64,000 bases of DNA from Castor canadensis (lineage: Eukaryota; Chordata; Mammalia; Rodentia; Castoridae): assembly GCF_047511655.1 (NCBI RefSeq), contig NC_133401.1, positions 16,614,501 to 16,678,500 on the forward strand. Direction: 5' to 3'. How positions within the stretch are numbered: position 1 is the stretch's first letter; each line of letters opens with the position of its first letter. Below, piece by piece: positions 37,610 through 48,600 of this stretch. The translations under genes and the position numbers were made by a program. The notes beneath the pieces were generated by a model. That model worked only from the letters and a program-made list of their open reading frames with translations, did not search any database and was not told the origin of the DNA.

Positions 37610-38820
37610 TTGGGAGCCTAGGGGCATGGCTCAAGCAATACAGCACCTGCCTAGCACGCTCAAGGCCCGGGGTTCAAACACCAGTACTCACACACATACA
37701 CACACACAAAACAGTGGTGGTGATGGGAAAGACTCAACACAATAAGCCAAACAAAGAATGAAAGAAATGAAACAGAATGACCCTACCGTGCATGCATCAG
37801 GTGACCCTTGCCCCCATCCTGTGTCACACCTAGTGCAGGGCAGAGCACAGAGTAGGCTCTCTTGCCAGTCATGGGATCTGGTGGCCAGACTCCAGGGCTG
37901 GATCCTGGTCCAGTTCTCTCTGTCCCACACATTCCCCCGCCCCCTGGCCTACAATCCTACTCATCCATCCCTCTCCCCTGGCTCTTTGGCCTCAAGGTCT
38001 GCTGGCCTTTCTCCCTCTGAACTTGTCTTTGCTGACTAACGGCTCCCAAGGGTAGGAATCTTCCAAACCCAGGATCTAGAGAGCAGGGAAGCAGGCAGAA
38101 CCATGGGCTAGGCCTGCTGGGTCCCAGCTTTCCCTGCTTCAGGGTGTATGTTCCCAGGCAAACAGTGTAACCCTCCATGCCTCAGTTTCCTCCATTGTAA
38201 AATAGAGATAATGGGACTGGGGATATGGCTCAGGGGCAGAGCACCTGCCCAGCCTGAGTGAGACCCAGGGTTCCATCCCAGCACTGGTAAAAATAAAATA
38301 AAATAAGGCCGGGTGTGGTAGCATATGCCTATAATCTCAGCTACTCATGAGGTAAGAGGCAGGAGGATCAAGAATTCAAGGCCCACACAGGTAAGGCGAG
38401 TACAAGATACTACTTGAAAAACAAATTAAAAGCAAAAGGACAAAAGTGTAGCTCAAGAGGTAGAGCATTTGCTTAGTATGTGTGAGGGCCGGAGTTCAAA
38501 TGCCAGTACCACACACACAAATAAATAAAATATAATAGAAACAATATAGTACCCCTCTCCCTTGAGATGGGTTGACAGGATTTACTGAAATCAACCTGGC
38601 TTTCTATTCAGGTGCTGGGATAATGAATAAAAATCAAGGCCATACTTGGGTTTGAACTCAGAGCCTACATCTTGAGCCACTCCACCAGCCCTATTTTTGT
38701 GATGGGTTATTTTGAGATAGGGTCTCCTGAACTATTTGCCTGGGCTGTCTTTGAACCTTGATCCTCCTAATCTCTGACTCCTGAGCAGCTACAATTACAG
38801 GACCCTGGCTGTTGAAGGGT
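37610..38820. mobile_element. Dispersed SINEs and an antisense MIR
   Basis: ID-like 37612-37690; antisense MIR 38150-38210 ('tgcctcagtttcctccattg'); ID-like 38212-38300; composite 38310-38520; antisense composite 38645-38815. No gene seen in 37700-38150. Confidence 0.75.
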
Positions 38821-38959
38821 TTTTAATCACTGATGGGACCAATGACTTCTTCCATCTTCATTTCATATTCTGAAATGAAAGTGCTCCTTTCATTTCAAAG
38901 GAGTGGCTCACAACTTTGGCACTGCTTTGTCACTGTTGGGCCCTGGCCTAACTGAACAG

Positions 38960-39110
38960 ATCTTCACCAGTTCCTACTTTGGCTAGGCATGGTTCCAGGT
39001 ATCAGGGATGCACAGGGAACAGGAGTCAGAAATCCCTGTTCTCACGGGGCTGACATAGTAATTGGAGAAAAGGAAAATGAATGCATACATAGCAAGCTTC
39101 CAGGTGGCAG
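38960..39110 (+). repeat. Ancient interspersed repeat, MIR-like head
   Basis: 'taggcatggttccaggtatc', 'agggatgcacagggaacagg', 'tcagaaatccctgttctcac' match the same old family seen at 2540-3000. Confidence 0.55.
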
Positions 39111-39299
39111 GTGCTATGGGAAACAAACACAGCAGGTGAGGAGGGGTGGGGGGTGGCTTATGACTCTAAGCCATCAAGGAGTCAGTGACAGAAACGCCAA
39201 GCAAGTGCCATGAGGCAAGGCTTTTAGAAAACCTGTGTGTTTATGAGTAAGAAGGCTTACCACAGCAGCTAGAAATATGCTATTAAAAATGGCAAAAAT

Positions 39300-39790
39300 A
39301 GCAGCTGGGCACTGGTGGCTCACCTGTAATCCTAGCTACTCAGTAGGGAGAGATCAGGAGGATCGCAGATCAAGGCCAGCCCAGGCAAATAGTTCATGAG
39401 ACTCCATCTCCAAAATAACCACAGCAAGAAAAAAACAAACAAGCAAACAAACAAACAAAATAACCAGAGCAAAATGGACTGGAGGTATGGCTCAAGTGGT
39501 AGAGTGCCTGCTTTGCAAGTGCGAAAATCTGAGCTCAAACAAACAAACAAAAAAAGCTGGACGCCAATGGTTCACACCTGTAATCCTAGATTACAGGCTC
39601 ATACCTGTAATCCTAGCAGAAATCACACCTGTTCCATGCAGAGACCAGGAGGATCTGGTTCGAAGCCTGCCCCAGGCAAACAGACCCTATCTTGAAAATA
39701 CCCAATATGAAACAGGGCTCAAGTGGTAGAGTGCCTGCCTAGCAAGCTTGAGGCTCCGAGTTCAAACCCCAGTACAGAAAGAAAAAGAAA
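39300..39790 (+). mobile_element. Two composite SINEs
   Basis: 39305-39540 and 39556-39790, both sense, with AAAC-rich linkers. Confidence 0.85.
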
Positions 39791-39849
39791 AAGAAAGGCA
39801 AAGTAACTTGGAAAGCAGATGAATTTTTCTAAGATAAATAAATGAAGGC

Positions 39850-40150
39850 AAAGAAAAAACTGTCAGTTCACCCAGATGTGAAACGGCAACAGAAACAAGT
39901 GAGACAATGGCAACCATCTCCCAAACCAACAGGTTTTCAGATAATTCAATGACAGCTGCAGACAGATTGTTAAAGACCTACAAAAACACCTGAGCAGGCA
40001 AAGCTGGCAAAAGAGGCTGAAAATGAGTTGGGAACAGCAAAATGCAAACCTGAAAAATATGCACAAGGCCACCAGCAATACCAAAAAACTGCACCACTGT
40101 TATGCCAAACACTCCCAGGGCAGGGGCATGTCCTGGCCCTAGCACACTGT
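39850..40150 (+). other. Unexplained A-rich block
   Basis: Not a SINE, MIR or L2 that I recognise. One frame stays open for 65 codons from 39945 to a TAG at 40140-40142, with a Gln/Lys-rich reading. It has no convincing start or product and could be a decayed retrocopy or chance. Confidence 0.25.
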
Positions 40151-40194
40151 GGAGCTCCAGCAACACTGTGGACAAATTAAGGAGTGAATGTCCA

Positions 40195-40755
40195 TTTTCC
40201 AGAACAGGAAACTGAGGTCCATAAAGGTTAAGGTCATGCAGCTGGTGAAATATGGTCGAAGGATTCAAGTGCAGGCATCCTGGTTCCAAAGCTGGTAATC
40301 AAAACATTTGTCTTGTCTTTTCTTTTTTGGCGATACTTGGAATTGAACTCAAGGCCCCAAGCTTGCTAGGCAAACCTGCAAGGTTTGAGCCACGCCCTCA
40401 GTTTTTTTTTTTTTTTTTTGCTTTTAGTCTGGTGTTTTTGCATAGGGTCTCAAGATTTTTGCCCAGGCTGGCCTTGACAGAAATCCTCCAGCTTCTGCCT
40501 CCTGAGAAGCTGGGATTATACCACACCAAGCAAAACATTTTTCTTGAAAGAACAAGATCACAGAGGGACCTCACTCTTCTGCAGAGCTTAATATACACAG
40601 CCTAATATACACCACCTTATCAGTTTCTTAGGATAATCTCACGGGTTGGGTGTGCTCCCATTTTATATATGAGAAAACTGAGGCCCAGAGTGGGAACGCA
40701 AGGGCAAGGACACACAGCCTGGGCCTGATGCCAGGACTTTCAACCAGCTTTATTA
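40195..40755. repeat. Two MIRs around an antisense composite SINE
   Basis: MIR 40195-40300 ('ggaaactgaggtccataaag'), antisense composite 40322-40530, and MIR 40625-40750 ('gagaaaactgaggcccagag'). Confidence 0.75.
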
Positions 40756-41089
40756 TCAGTCACTGAATATATAAACTCTAGAAGGCTTGGAGCAAATGAA
40801 CCAAACTGTTCTAAGGTAAATTACAAAGTTGCTAAACTGCCCAGTGCTGCCCCAATGACCAAAAAGTTAAAGGGGGAAAAACAACAATATTTCTTACTCA
40901 GTTGTTAGAAATATCTCTCATTCACCAGAATACCTGGAATTAGGCCAAGTGAGGCAAGTAAATTATTTATATCTGGCTAGGGAGAGGAATGGGAATTGGG
41001 ACAGGGATTGAGTTTCTGAGCACCCTCCCTAGGACTCAGAAATAGGGAATAAGAAGCAGAAAGACCAAAATATAGGGGCAACTTGCAGC

Positions 41090-41440
41090 CATGGCCATGG
41101 CTCACACCTATAATCCTAGCTTGTTGGGTGGCTGAGACAGGGAGATCACAGTTTGAGGCCAGCCCTGGCAAACAGTTTTCAAGACCCCCATCTCCAAATT
41201 AACCAGAGCAAATGGACTGGAGGAGTGGTTCAAGTGGTAGAAGGCCTGCTTTGCAAGTGTGAAGCCCTGAGTTCAAACCCCAGTCCCACCAAAAAAAATT
41301 TTTTTTAATAAAAAAATAAATAAAAAGAATCAGCCTGGTGGCTCATGCCTATAATCCTAGCTACTTGGGAGGCTGAGATCGGGAGGATTTAGTTCAAGGC
41401 CATTCCAGGCAAATAGTTCAGGAAAGGGACTCCAGGTCCC
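41090..41440 (+). mobile_element. Composite SINE and a B1 half
   Basis: 41092-41310 composite with linker and ID half; 41335-41425 a second B1 half. Confidence 0.8.
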
Positions 41441-41489
41441 TTTCCTATTGGGTCTGTGTTCCTATTCATGTTCAGAAAACCGCACACGT

Positions 41490-42265
41490 GGATGGAGTAC
41501 TTATTTTAAGCATTTTCCAGGAATTATTTCCCTGGATCCTCTAACCTCCCTATGTATGGTTACTGATTCCACTTGGTAAGTAAAGAGAGTCCAAAAGACT
41601 TGCCCACGGTCCACAGCAAGTATATGGCAGAACTGAAATTCTACCTGAAGGCTGCTTTGGTCTCTGACCCTACTCAGTATAAAGAGAGGCAACTGGATTA
41701 CCATGGCAGAGGCAGATCTGAACCAGGCTGCCTGGGTTGTGGAATCCCAAGTCTATCACTGAATGAATGCTGGCTGACTTCAGGAAAGTGGCTGAACTTC
41801 TCTGTGCCTCCGAGTCCTTTCTGTAAAATGGAGTGCCTACACTTCAGACATGTTGTCTGAATCCAGTGAGTTAATACGAACAAACAGCTAAGTAGAGGGC
41901 CAGGCATTCTGCAAAGCAGTTAAGTGTTAGCTGTCACAGACTATGGGGAAGCCCTTCACCCTTCTGGGCTGGGGTATGCCCGGATCAGTGCCTGGCTTTG
42001 GACTGAAAAAGAGGGAACACATCAGCAGCTCAAAGTAACCCAGTTACATTCCTGGCATGGGGAACTTCCCACCAACATCTCTGAGTCTGTGAGTTACTAT
42101 CCCACCAACAGTAACGATTTTAGGGAGCCTCCCTAAAATCTCTCTGTGGCATGCTCGTTACTCCCGATACAGATAAAGGCATTGAGGCTTACGGAGAGGA
42201 GCCTTGACCAGGTCACAAAGGAGGGATAGAAAAAGGGATGTGAACGCTGGACTCCCACAGAGAAA
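41490..42265. repeat. Three MIR copies
   Basis: Sense 41490-41660, antisense 41735-41900 ('aaagtggctgaacttctctg'), sense 42120-42260 ('aaggcattgaggcttacgga'). Confidence 0.7.
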
Positions 42266-42913
42266 AACCACTACACTCTTTCAAATGCCACTGGGGTTGT
42301 GAGGGTGCAAAGGGTTGAATTCATGGCCCCTTTTTACCCTAGAGTTCTGTGACTGTCCAGATTATCGGAAGTCCCTGGCTGGATTAGGCAAAGGATCAAG
42401 TCCCTAACCTCCCGTTCCCCTCCACCCAGTCCTAAAGCCTGACCTACACTCATTGATTTCTGCCTCCCACCTCCTCAACTTGCCTTCCTGCCCCGACTTG
42501 GATCCAGAGAACCCAACCCATCGCATCCACGGATGGCCTAACCCTTGGAGGCACTTGACCCCTTCACTCATCTAGCCCTGACCCCCATGCCTTCGCACGT
42601 CCTCCCCAGGCTAACCTCCCTCCAAATTCCCCGCTTCAGGGTCTCTGCGTGGTCGACCAGCCCCGTCTCCAACTCAGAGCCCCTTTCCCTGTCTCTGAGC
42701 CCCTTTACAATCAATCCCAAAGCTCGACTCCCTCCCCACCTCCAAGACCCCTCCCCAGCCCCCATTCTTCTACTCCCTCGGACTCCCATTCCCCTCCCCC
42801 AAACCATCTCCCTGCGCCCAGCCCCTTCTTTAGATCCATCCTACTCCCTCTCTTCCCGTCCTGAACCCATGCCCAATACTCTCAAGCGTCCCCGGACCCC
42901 GCTGGGCTCTCAC

Positions 42914-43060
42914 CGTCTCCTGGCGCTGCAGCTCCCTCAGCTACGCGGGTTTCCCCCACTCGCACCTCTCCAACCTCCCCTTCCGGGTTCTCGCCCCGAA
43001 GCCCGCTGGGAATTTGAGTCCAGGCGACTATGGACTACACCTCCCAGTATGCAACACGGC
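42914..43060 (-). other. FBXO46: Candidate FBXO46 non-coding first exon (distal)
   Basis: Minus-strand GGAGACG|GTGAGAG is a near-consensus donor with the exon ending at 42914. The 5' end near 43050 is estimated from the ZNF143 motif. Confidence 0.5.
43034..43052 (+). promoter_or_regulatory. ZNF143 (SBF/Staf) motif
   Basis: ACTACACCTCCCAGTATGC closely matches the ACTACAATTCCCAGAATGC class of ZNF143 sites found at housekeeping promoters. Confidence 0.75.
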
Positions 43061-43120
43061 AGCTTGGAGGCGGGGTAGGAAGCAAAGCAATGGAGCTAAA
43101 ACTCCTCTGGGGAACTTCTT

Positions 43121-43132
43121 GGCGCAGGCGCA
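43121..43132. promoter_or_regulatory. NRF1-type motif
   Basis: GGCGCAGGCGCA matches the palindromic TGCGCAGGCGCA class, between the two ZNF143 motifs. Confidence 0.6.
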
Positions 43133-43156
43133 GAAAGTTCGCCCTCGCAAGGCCGA

Positions 43157-43170
43157 TTGGGAGATGTAGT
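43157..43170 (-). promoter_or_regulatory. Second, opposed ZNF143-type motif
   Basis: Minus strand reads ACTACATCTCCCAA, about 105 bp from the first and in the opposite orientation. Confidence 0.6.
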
Positions 43171-43419
43171 ACAGTCTCCCCCATATTCCCGTACTCTTAG
43201 AAAGGAAATTGCAAAGGGGCGTTGGTGAGGTGTGGAGAGTTGAGGAAGAGCAAGTTTATTCATTTATTTTTGCTGATTGGCACAATAATTGACAGTGCCT
43301 TTGTGCTTTCCCAAACATTTTCCGATCCATTTCTGCCCTCCATACTTTTACCTAACAACATTTTCAAATTTACAAATGAGAAAATAACATCAAAAGTGCA
43401 TGCACCAGGAGCTAGTCCG

Positions 43420-43900
43420 CATCATAGTTAGAATAGGAGCTCCATAAGAGTAGGAATCCATGTGTACCTTGTTCAATCACCCAGAACAGTATACATACGG
43501 ATTGCACGCTAACTTTTTGATCAGACACTCTGCAGACAACCTTAGCAAGAATTATCGCCTCAAAATTTATGAAAGTGAAGGCAGAAAAACAGTTAAGCTC
43601 CTTGTCCATACGAACACAAGGAAAGTGATTTAAACCGAAAGATATTGGACCCCAAGGACTCTACTCTAAACTAAATAGCTAGATCACCTCCCCTTTTAAA
43701 ATACATTTTTCAAGTCTGTCCTCCCCCTGGACCATGACGAATGAGTTTTCTAAACTGTACATTTTGCCTACATGTCAAGGAACTTGCATCTTCTAGGAAG
43801 GAACTACTCCTAAGGTTCAATTCAAGGAAGCTTTGCAAGGTTTCCATCATCTAACCTAATGCTTGGCACACAGTAAGCACTGATTAGATAGGGAAAAGTG
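43420..43900 (+). repeat. L2 LINE fragments
   Basis: 'aggagctccataagagtagg', 'ttgttcaatcacccagaaca' and, at 43850, 'taatgcttggcacacagtaa' are L2 tail motifs. No gene seen. Confidence 0.55.
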
Positions 43901-44600
43901 GAAACGGGGCAGAGCAGAGCCAGAAGGGGGAGTCTCGAGATCTCTCTCCTCCCGCGAGTTGGCATTTGGGGAGACCCCCGCCTCCTGGTTAGGACCCAAG
44001 GTCCCTAGACAGTGGGAATAGTCAGGAGGCAAGGCAAAGGCTAGGGGCGTGGCCTTCAAAAAGGCGGGTAGCTTAGTGAGTGCTGATTGGCCGGCACCTT
44101 GGCGCGCGCCGCGGCGGACGAAGGTCTGGTCAGCAGGTGCAAGGCTGAGGTCGTGCTGCTGCAGGACAGGGCCCGTCCGCCCGGTGCGCGTGCGCATGGC
44201 CACCTGCCTGCCCTTTTGACGCTTCCCGGGGTCGCTCCCCGCACGTGTTGGCGGGAACTGGCAGGGGGCGTGGCCTAGCCTGTGAAGCTCTGATGCTCAG
44301 CCACAGCCACTTGGCGCTCTGGTGCTAGGCTGCCAAGGTGTCGCCCGCGCGCGCACACTGCCCACCCGGGGCGGGGGGTGGGGACCCGCGCGAGAAGCTG
44401 TCCCATCGGACTCCCAAGTGTGGAGCTGGCGCGAAACCAGAAGTTGGGCCTCACACCATTTTGCACGGCTCGAGGCGGGTGCTGGAGGCCAAGGGGGGCT
44501 GGCCTGAGGGGAACCTGAGGTCCCCAGAGTGGCACTTTATGGCTGCTGGCCTCCCTCTGGGAGCTCTGGGGGGATCTGGAAGTCTTAGTTTGAGGGTTTG
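43900..44600 (+). promoter_or_regulatory. MEIOSIN: CpG-rich candidate MEIOSIN promoter
   Basis: CpG-dense ('ggcgcgcgccgcggcggacg'), with GGGGCGTGGC KLF/SP-type boxes (44045, 44266), a reverse CCAAT box (about 44085) and the E-box/E2F composite at 44242. It lies 1.0-1.6 kb upstream of the first recognised MEIOSIN coding exon. A non-coding first exon is expected here, but its donor could not be chosen with confidence. Confidence 0.55.
44242..44257 (+). promoter_or_regulatory. Abutting E-box (CACGTG) and E2F site (TTGGCGGGAA)
   Basis: CACGTG at 44242-44247 is followed directly by TTGGCGGGAA at 44248-44257. MGA/MAX recognise the former and E2F6/DP the latter, both within the PRC1.6 complex known to silence germline genes in somatic cells (established). 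Action on this gene is inferred. Confidence 0.6.
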
Positions 44601-45460
44601 GAGTTTTGTTGGGGGGGGGCCTGGGTTCTGATTTGGGAGAATTAGAGCCTCAGGATAGGTCTCGAGCTTCAACTCTCAATGGAGAATAAGGGGTTTAAGG
44701 TTGGGTTCTGGAGTCACAGAGAATTAAGCTGTAGGGCCTGGAGTTCCCCCATCAAGTAGAGGGCTTTGATTTTAGGGTCTGGGATCTCAGTTGTAGGGTT
44801 GAGGTCCCAATTTGAGGAGCTGAGGTGACAATTTTAGAGTCTAGAGATCCTATTGGAGGATCTGAGATAAATTTGGGGGAGTGAGGTGTGCTTTGGAGGA
44901 GCCTGGATTTCATACTTTAGGATTTGGGTTTTCAGTGTTAAGGTTTGTGGCTTGATGTTAGGATTGAGTTCCTACGTGAGGATCAGAAGTTGGCATTTGG
45001 GAGTTCTAGGGTATCAGTATTAGAGATTAGGGTTTGTAGGCTTGGGCAAGTGACTCCTTTTGAAGCTCTAGGTCCTCATTTTGAGATTTAAACTCAGTTT
45101 TAGGGCTGGGAGCATTGCTCAAGTGGTAGAGCTCTTGCTTAGCATGCCGTGGGTTCAAGCCTCACTACAGCCAAAAATTAAAAATAAAGCCAGTTTTAAG
45201 CATGTTCATGTCAGTCTAAAGGTCATAAAGCAGTTTTCAGGCCTGAGTCTCCATTTCAGGGTCTGACATCTCACTATTAAGGTCTAAGTTCTGAAGTCAA
45301 AGTTGGGGAATTTACTGGCTTTAATTTTAAGGTTCAGACCTTGATTTCGTCTAAATTTACAACTTGGGATTCATGGACTTCTGTTGAGAGTTTTAGGGTT
45401 TTAATTTAGGTCTCTGAGCCAGAGATTGTAGGGAGTGGGAACTATATAGGATCTCGGTGA
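44590..45460 (+). repeat. Degenerate C-poor quasi-repeat in the MEIOSIN 5' intron
   Basis: Irregular recurrence of phrases such as 'tttgagg', 'ttagggt', 'tctgagat', 'agttctagggt' every 25-45 bases, with the top strand rich in G and T and poor in C. An ID-like SINE interrupts it at 45098-45178. It looks like a decayed minisatellite. Confidence 0.5.
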
Positions 45461-45543
45461 AAGAGAAGCATCATATAGAGAACGAAGGGTGCCCATCGTG
45501 TAGCCCATGAGCGCTCACTGATAATTCTCTTTCCTCTTTGCAG

Positions 45544-45614
45544 ATGTTGGCTTACAGCAGACACTTGCTTTCTCCTGAACAGCCCAGAGACAGTTCCTTG
45601 GGTCACAGTGACAG
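45544..45614 (+). CDS. MEIOSIN: MEIOSIN exon a (start codon)
   Basis: Acceptor AG 45542-45543 with ATG directly after it. It encodes [20 protein letters not shown] through HSD and two bases of Arg; donor GTAATA. Ends in the basic region. Confidence 0.8.
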
Positions 45615-48600
45615 GTAATAGCTTCCTCCAGCTCCCTTACAGCTCCAGCCACTCTGGACTAGAGAGTGACTCAAGTGGTAGAACACTGCCTAACAAGTGC
45701 GAAACCCTGGTTCAATCTCCACTACCAATAATAATAATAATAATGTTTACTGAGCATTTTCCATTTGCTACGGAAAGGGATAATTTGCCTATCCCTTTGA
45801 TTGTATAGTATCTGATAACCCTTACAACAACCCCACAAGGCAGTAGGTGAAAACATTCTTGTCATGTCCTACCTCAGAGAACTCTGAGGTGATTGGCACT
45901 ATCACCTCCTCAAAGGTGCTTACAGGTCTTAACGATCTGAGGGTGGTTTTTTTGTTAGGGATTTTATTTTATTTTTTTAATAGTGTTGAGGATTGAACAC
46001 AGGGCCTTTTGTATGCTAACCAAGACTTTACCACTGAGTTATGGCTCCAGACCCTATTCTGAATTTCTTAAATACTCTTCCTTTCTTTTATTCATGCATG
46101 TATTCATTTACTCATGAAGCACTTAACCAGATGCTAGAAATGTTCTTGTTTTGGGTGCTGGGGATAGAACCCTAGGCCTCATGCATGCTAGGCAAGTGCT
46201 CTATCACCCTAGGAATATCACAGAGGGAAATTTATACAGTAGATTGAGGATTGAATGAGATTTATCCCTCTATCCAAAGTCTACATAAAGAAAAAACAGC
46301 CAGGGTTCATATTGTCCCCTACTGTCTTCCTCTAATGACTTTCTAGCCATCTTCATTCATTTATTTTTTAAAAGAATTTTAGTAGTGTATATTAATTGTA
46401 CAAAGGAGTTTCATTGTGATATTTTCACACATGTGCTTTGATCAAATTCCACTCATTTATTAACTCCAAAATTAAGCATCTACTTTGTTCAGGTTCTCTA
46501 CTTAGGTAATGAGCTCAGAACGAGCACCATGAAGAAAATGAAGAACATCTATCCTGTGGCTCATTCCTCCTGGAATCCCAGAGACCCCCAAATCAATCGT
46601 TTTCCCCTTTCTAGGCGTAGGGTCTTTATATTAATAAAGACTCTTAGTTATAATTAACAGAAACCTTTCTAAAACCGGTTTATGCATAAAAGGGGATTTG
46701 TTGGATCATTTAAACAAAAAATTCTGGGATGTCAGGCTTGGTTGCTTCCAGGGAGGGGAGTTAAATGATGTTATCAAGAATCTGCCTCTTTTAGCTCTAC
46801 TATGGTCTGTGTCAGGCTATCCCTTTCAGAGGGCAAGATGGCTCCCAGCAGCTCAAGTCCATATCCTGCCAGTTTGACAACCACAACAAGAGAGAGCCTC
46901 TTTTCCAGATTGATTCACTCTGATGGGCTAAACCTTTGATAATAACCCCAACCGTGAGCCAATCTTGTTGACTCTTCTGTGCTCCCTCCTGAAAGGAGAA
47001 AGATGGGGTCAAAGCTCTTTGAACCACATCCACTAAGTGGTGGAAAAAGGCTGCAGGTGTGGCTCAAGTGCAAGGCCCTGAGTTCAAGTCCCAGTACAGT
47101 CCCCTCACCAAAAAATGAAAGAGAGAGAGAGTGGAGGAGTACTTGCCCAAAGGACAATAAGGATACTGTTATGAGGGGTGGATTGGATACTGGTTAAACA
47201 AAAACAGTAATTATCAACTAGATGACTCTAGTTTAATACCCTACCCCATTCTCTAACAATCCCTTACCCTTAAATCGTTCTGACAAATGACTGTGTACCC
47301 TCTCTTAAACTAACATTTCATAACACTCTATATGCCACATACTGTGCTAAACATTTTCCAGACAAGATCAGTTCTTTCCTAACCACTTCCATTTTATGAA
47401 TGAGAGGAAAATGGGCTCAGAAAGATGAAAGAAAGCACTTTCCCAAGGACACAGAGCAAGTGGCAGAGCTAGGATTTGAACCCTGGTTTGCTTTAAAAGC
47501 TGGATTTTATAACCAACCATTATGCTACCTTCTGGGATTGTGTCCTGCTTTGTCCCACTTTGAGACAGCTCTTACTTTTGTGTCTGTTTGTTTTAAAACA
47601 GGATCTTACTATGCAGCCCAGATTGACCTTGAACTGGAGATCCTCCCGTTTTAGCCTCTTGAGGGCTGGGATTATGGATATGCATTACCACACCCTATTC
47701 AAACAGTATTAAACTTTTGTGTGTGTGTGTGTGTGTAGTGCTGGGACAGAACCTGTGGCCTTGCACATGCTAAGCAAGTGCTTTACCACGAGCAACATTC
47801 CCAGCTGTTGGTTTGTTTGAAACAGGGTCTTACTATGTAGCTTAGGTTGTGCTTGAACTTTTGATTCTCCTGCCTCAACCTCCTAAGTACTGGGATTATA
47901 GGCATGTACCAATACATTCAGCTTTCTTAACTGTTAAATTCCTGCACATATTAAAGCAAATTAGGCACTTGGATTTGGTTTTTCCATACCTAATACGAGA
48001 AGTTGGACTGGCTTTTCTAAGGCTCCTAGCTCCTATAAAATACAGTAATACAGTAACTAGAGTGTGTTTAGACTAATAAGCTCAGAGAAGAAGAAATTCA
48101 GAGGTTAGAGTCATTTACTACTTCAAAAATCTGAGAAGCCACTATAAGATAAAAGTAATAGTTACTGCTTAACTTTTTTTTTCGGTGGTGGGGGGCTGTT
48201 GTACTGGGGATTAAGGCCAGGGCCTTGAGTTTGTATCATTTGAGCCACACCCGAAGTCCTTTTGCTTTTAGTTTATTTTTCACAGTCTCACACTTTTGTC
48301 TAGTCTAGCCATAGACTGCAAGCTTCCTAAACCCATGTTCTTGAGTAAGTGATATTTTAGGCATGTATCACCATGCACAGCTACTTAACAATTTTTTTGT
48401 TGAGTACATACTAAATGTCAGGCATTACTCTAGGAGTGAGGGATACAGCCAGGGTTGCATTTATAACTCTCATAAACTCTAGGTAATTTTCCTTTCTTGG
48501 TCCCCTTCCTCTATTAAAAAGATGATAGCATTAATATAAATAAATGACAAACATTATAAATGATAGGTTTGGTTGTATTCATTTTTTTCTTCCAGTTACT

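Larger units (their letters stand above)
42540..43200. promoter_or_regulatory. FBXO46: CpG-rich, C-skewed candidate distal FBXO46 promoter
   Basis: C-rich, increasingly CpG-containing DNA ending in a compact motif cluster: a ZNF143-type site on the plus strand (43034-43052), an NRF1-type site (about 43121-43132) and a second ZNF143-type site on the minus strand (43157-43170). No SINE. The distance to the FBXO46 coding exon (about 14.5 kb) agrees with my memory of the roughly 20-kb human gene better than the 31.6-kb candidate does. Confidence 0.65.

Noticed and set aside
42545-43078. 177-codon Pro/Ser/Leu-rich frame at the distal FBXO46 promoter
   Set aside because: Starts at TTG, low-complexity C-rich DNA, overlaps promoter motifs and the antisense candidate exon; no recognised domain.
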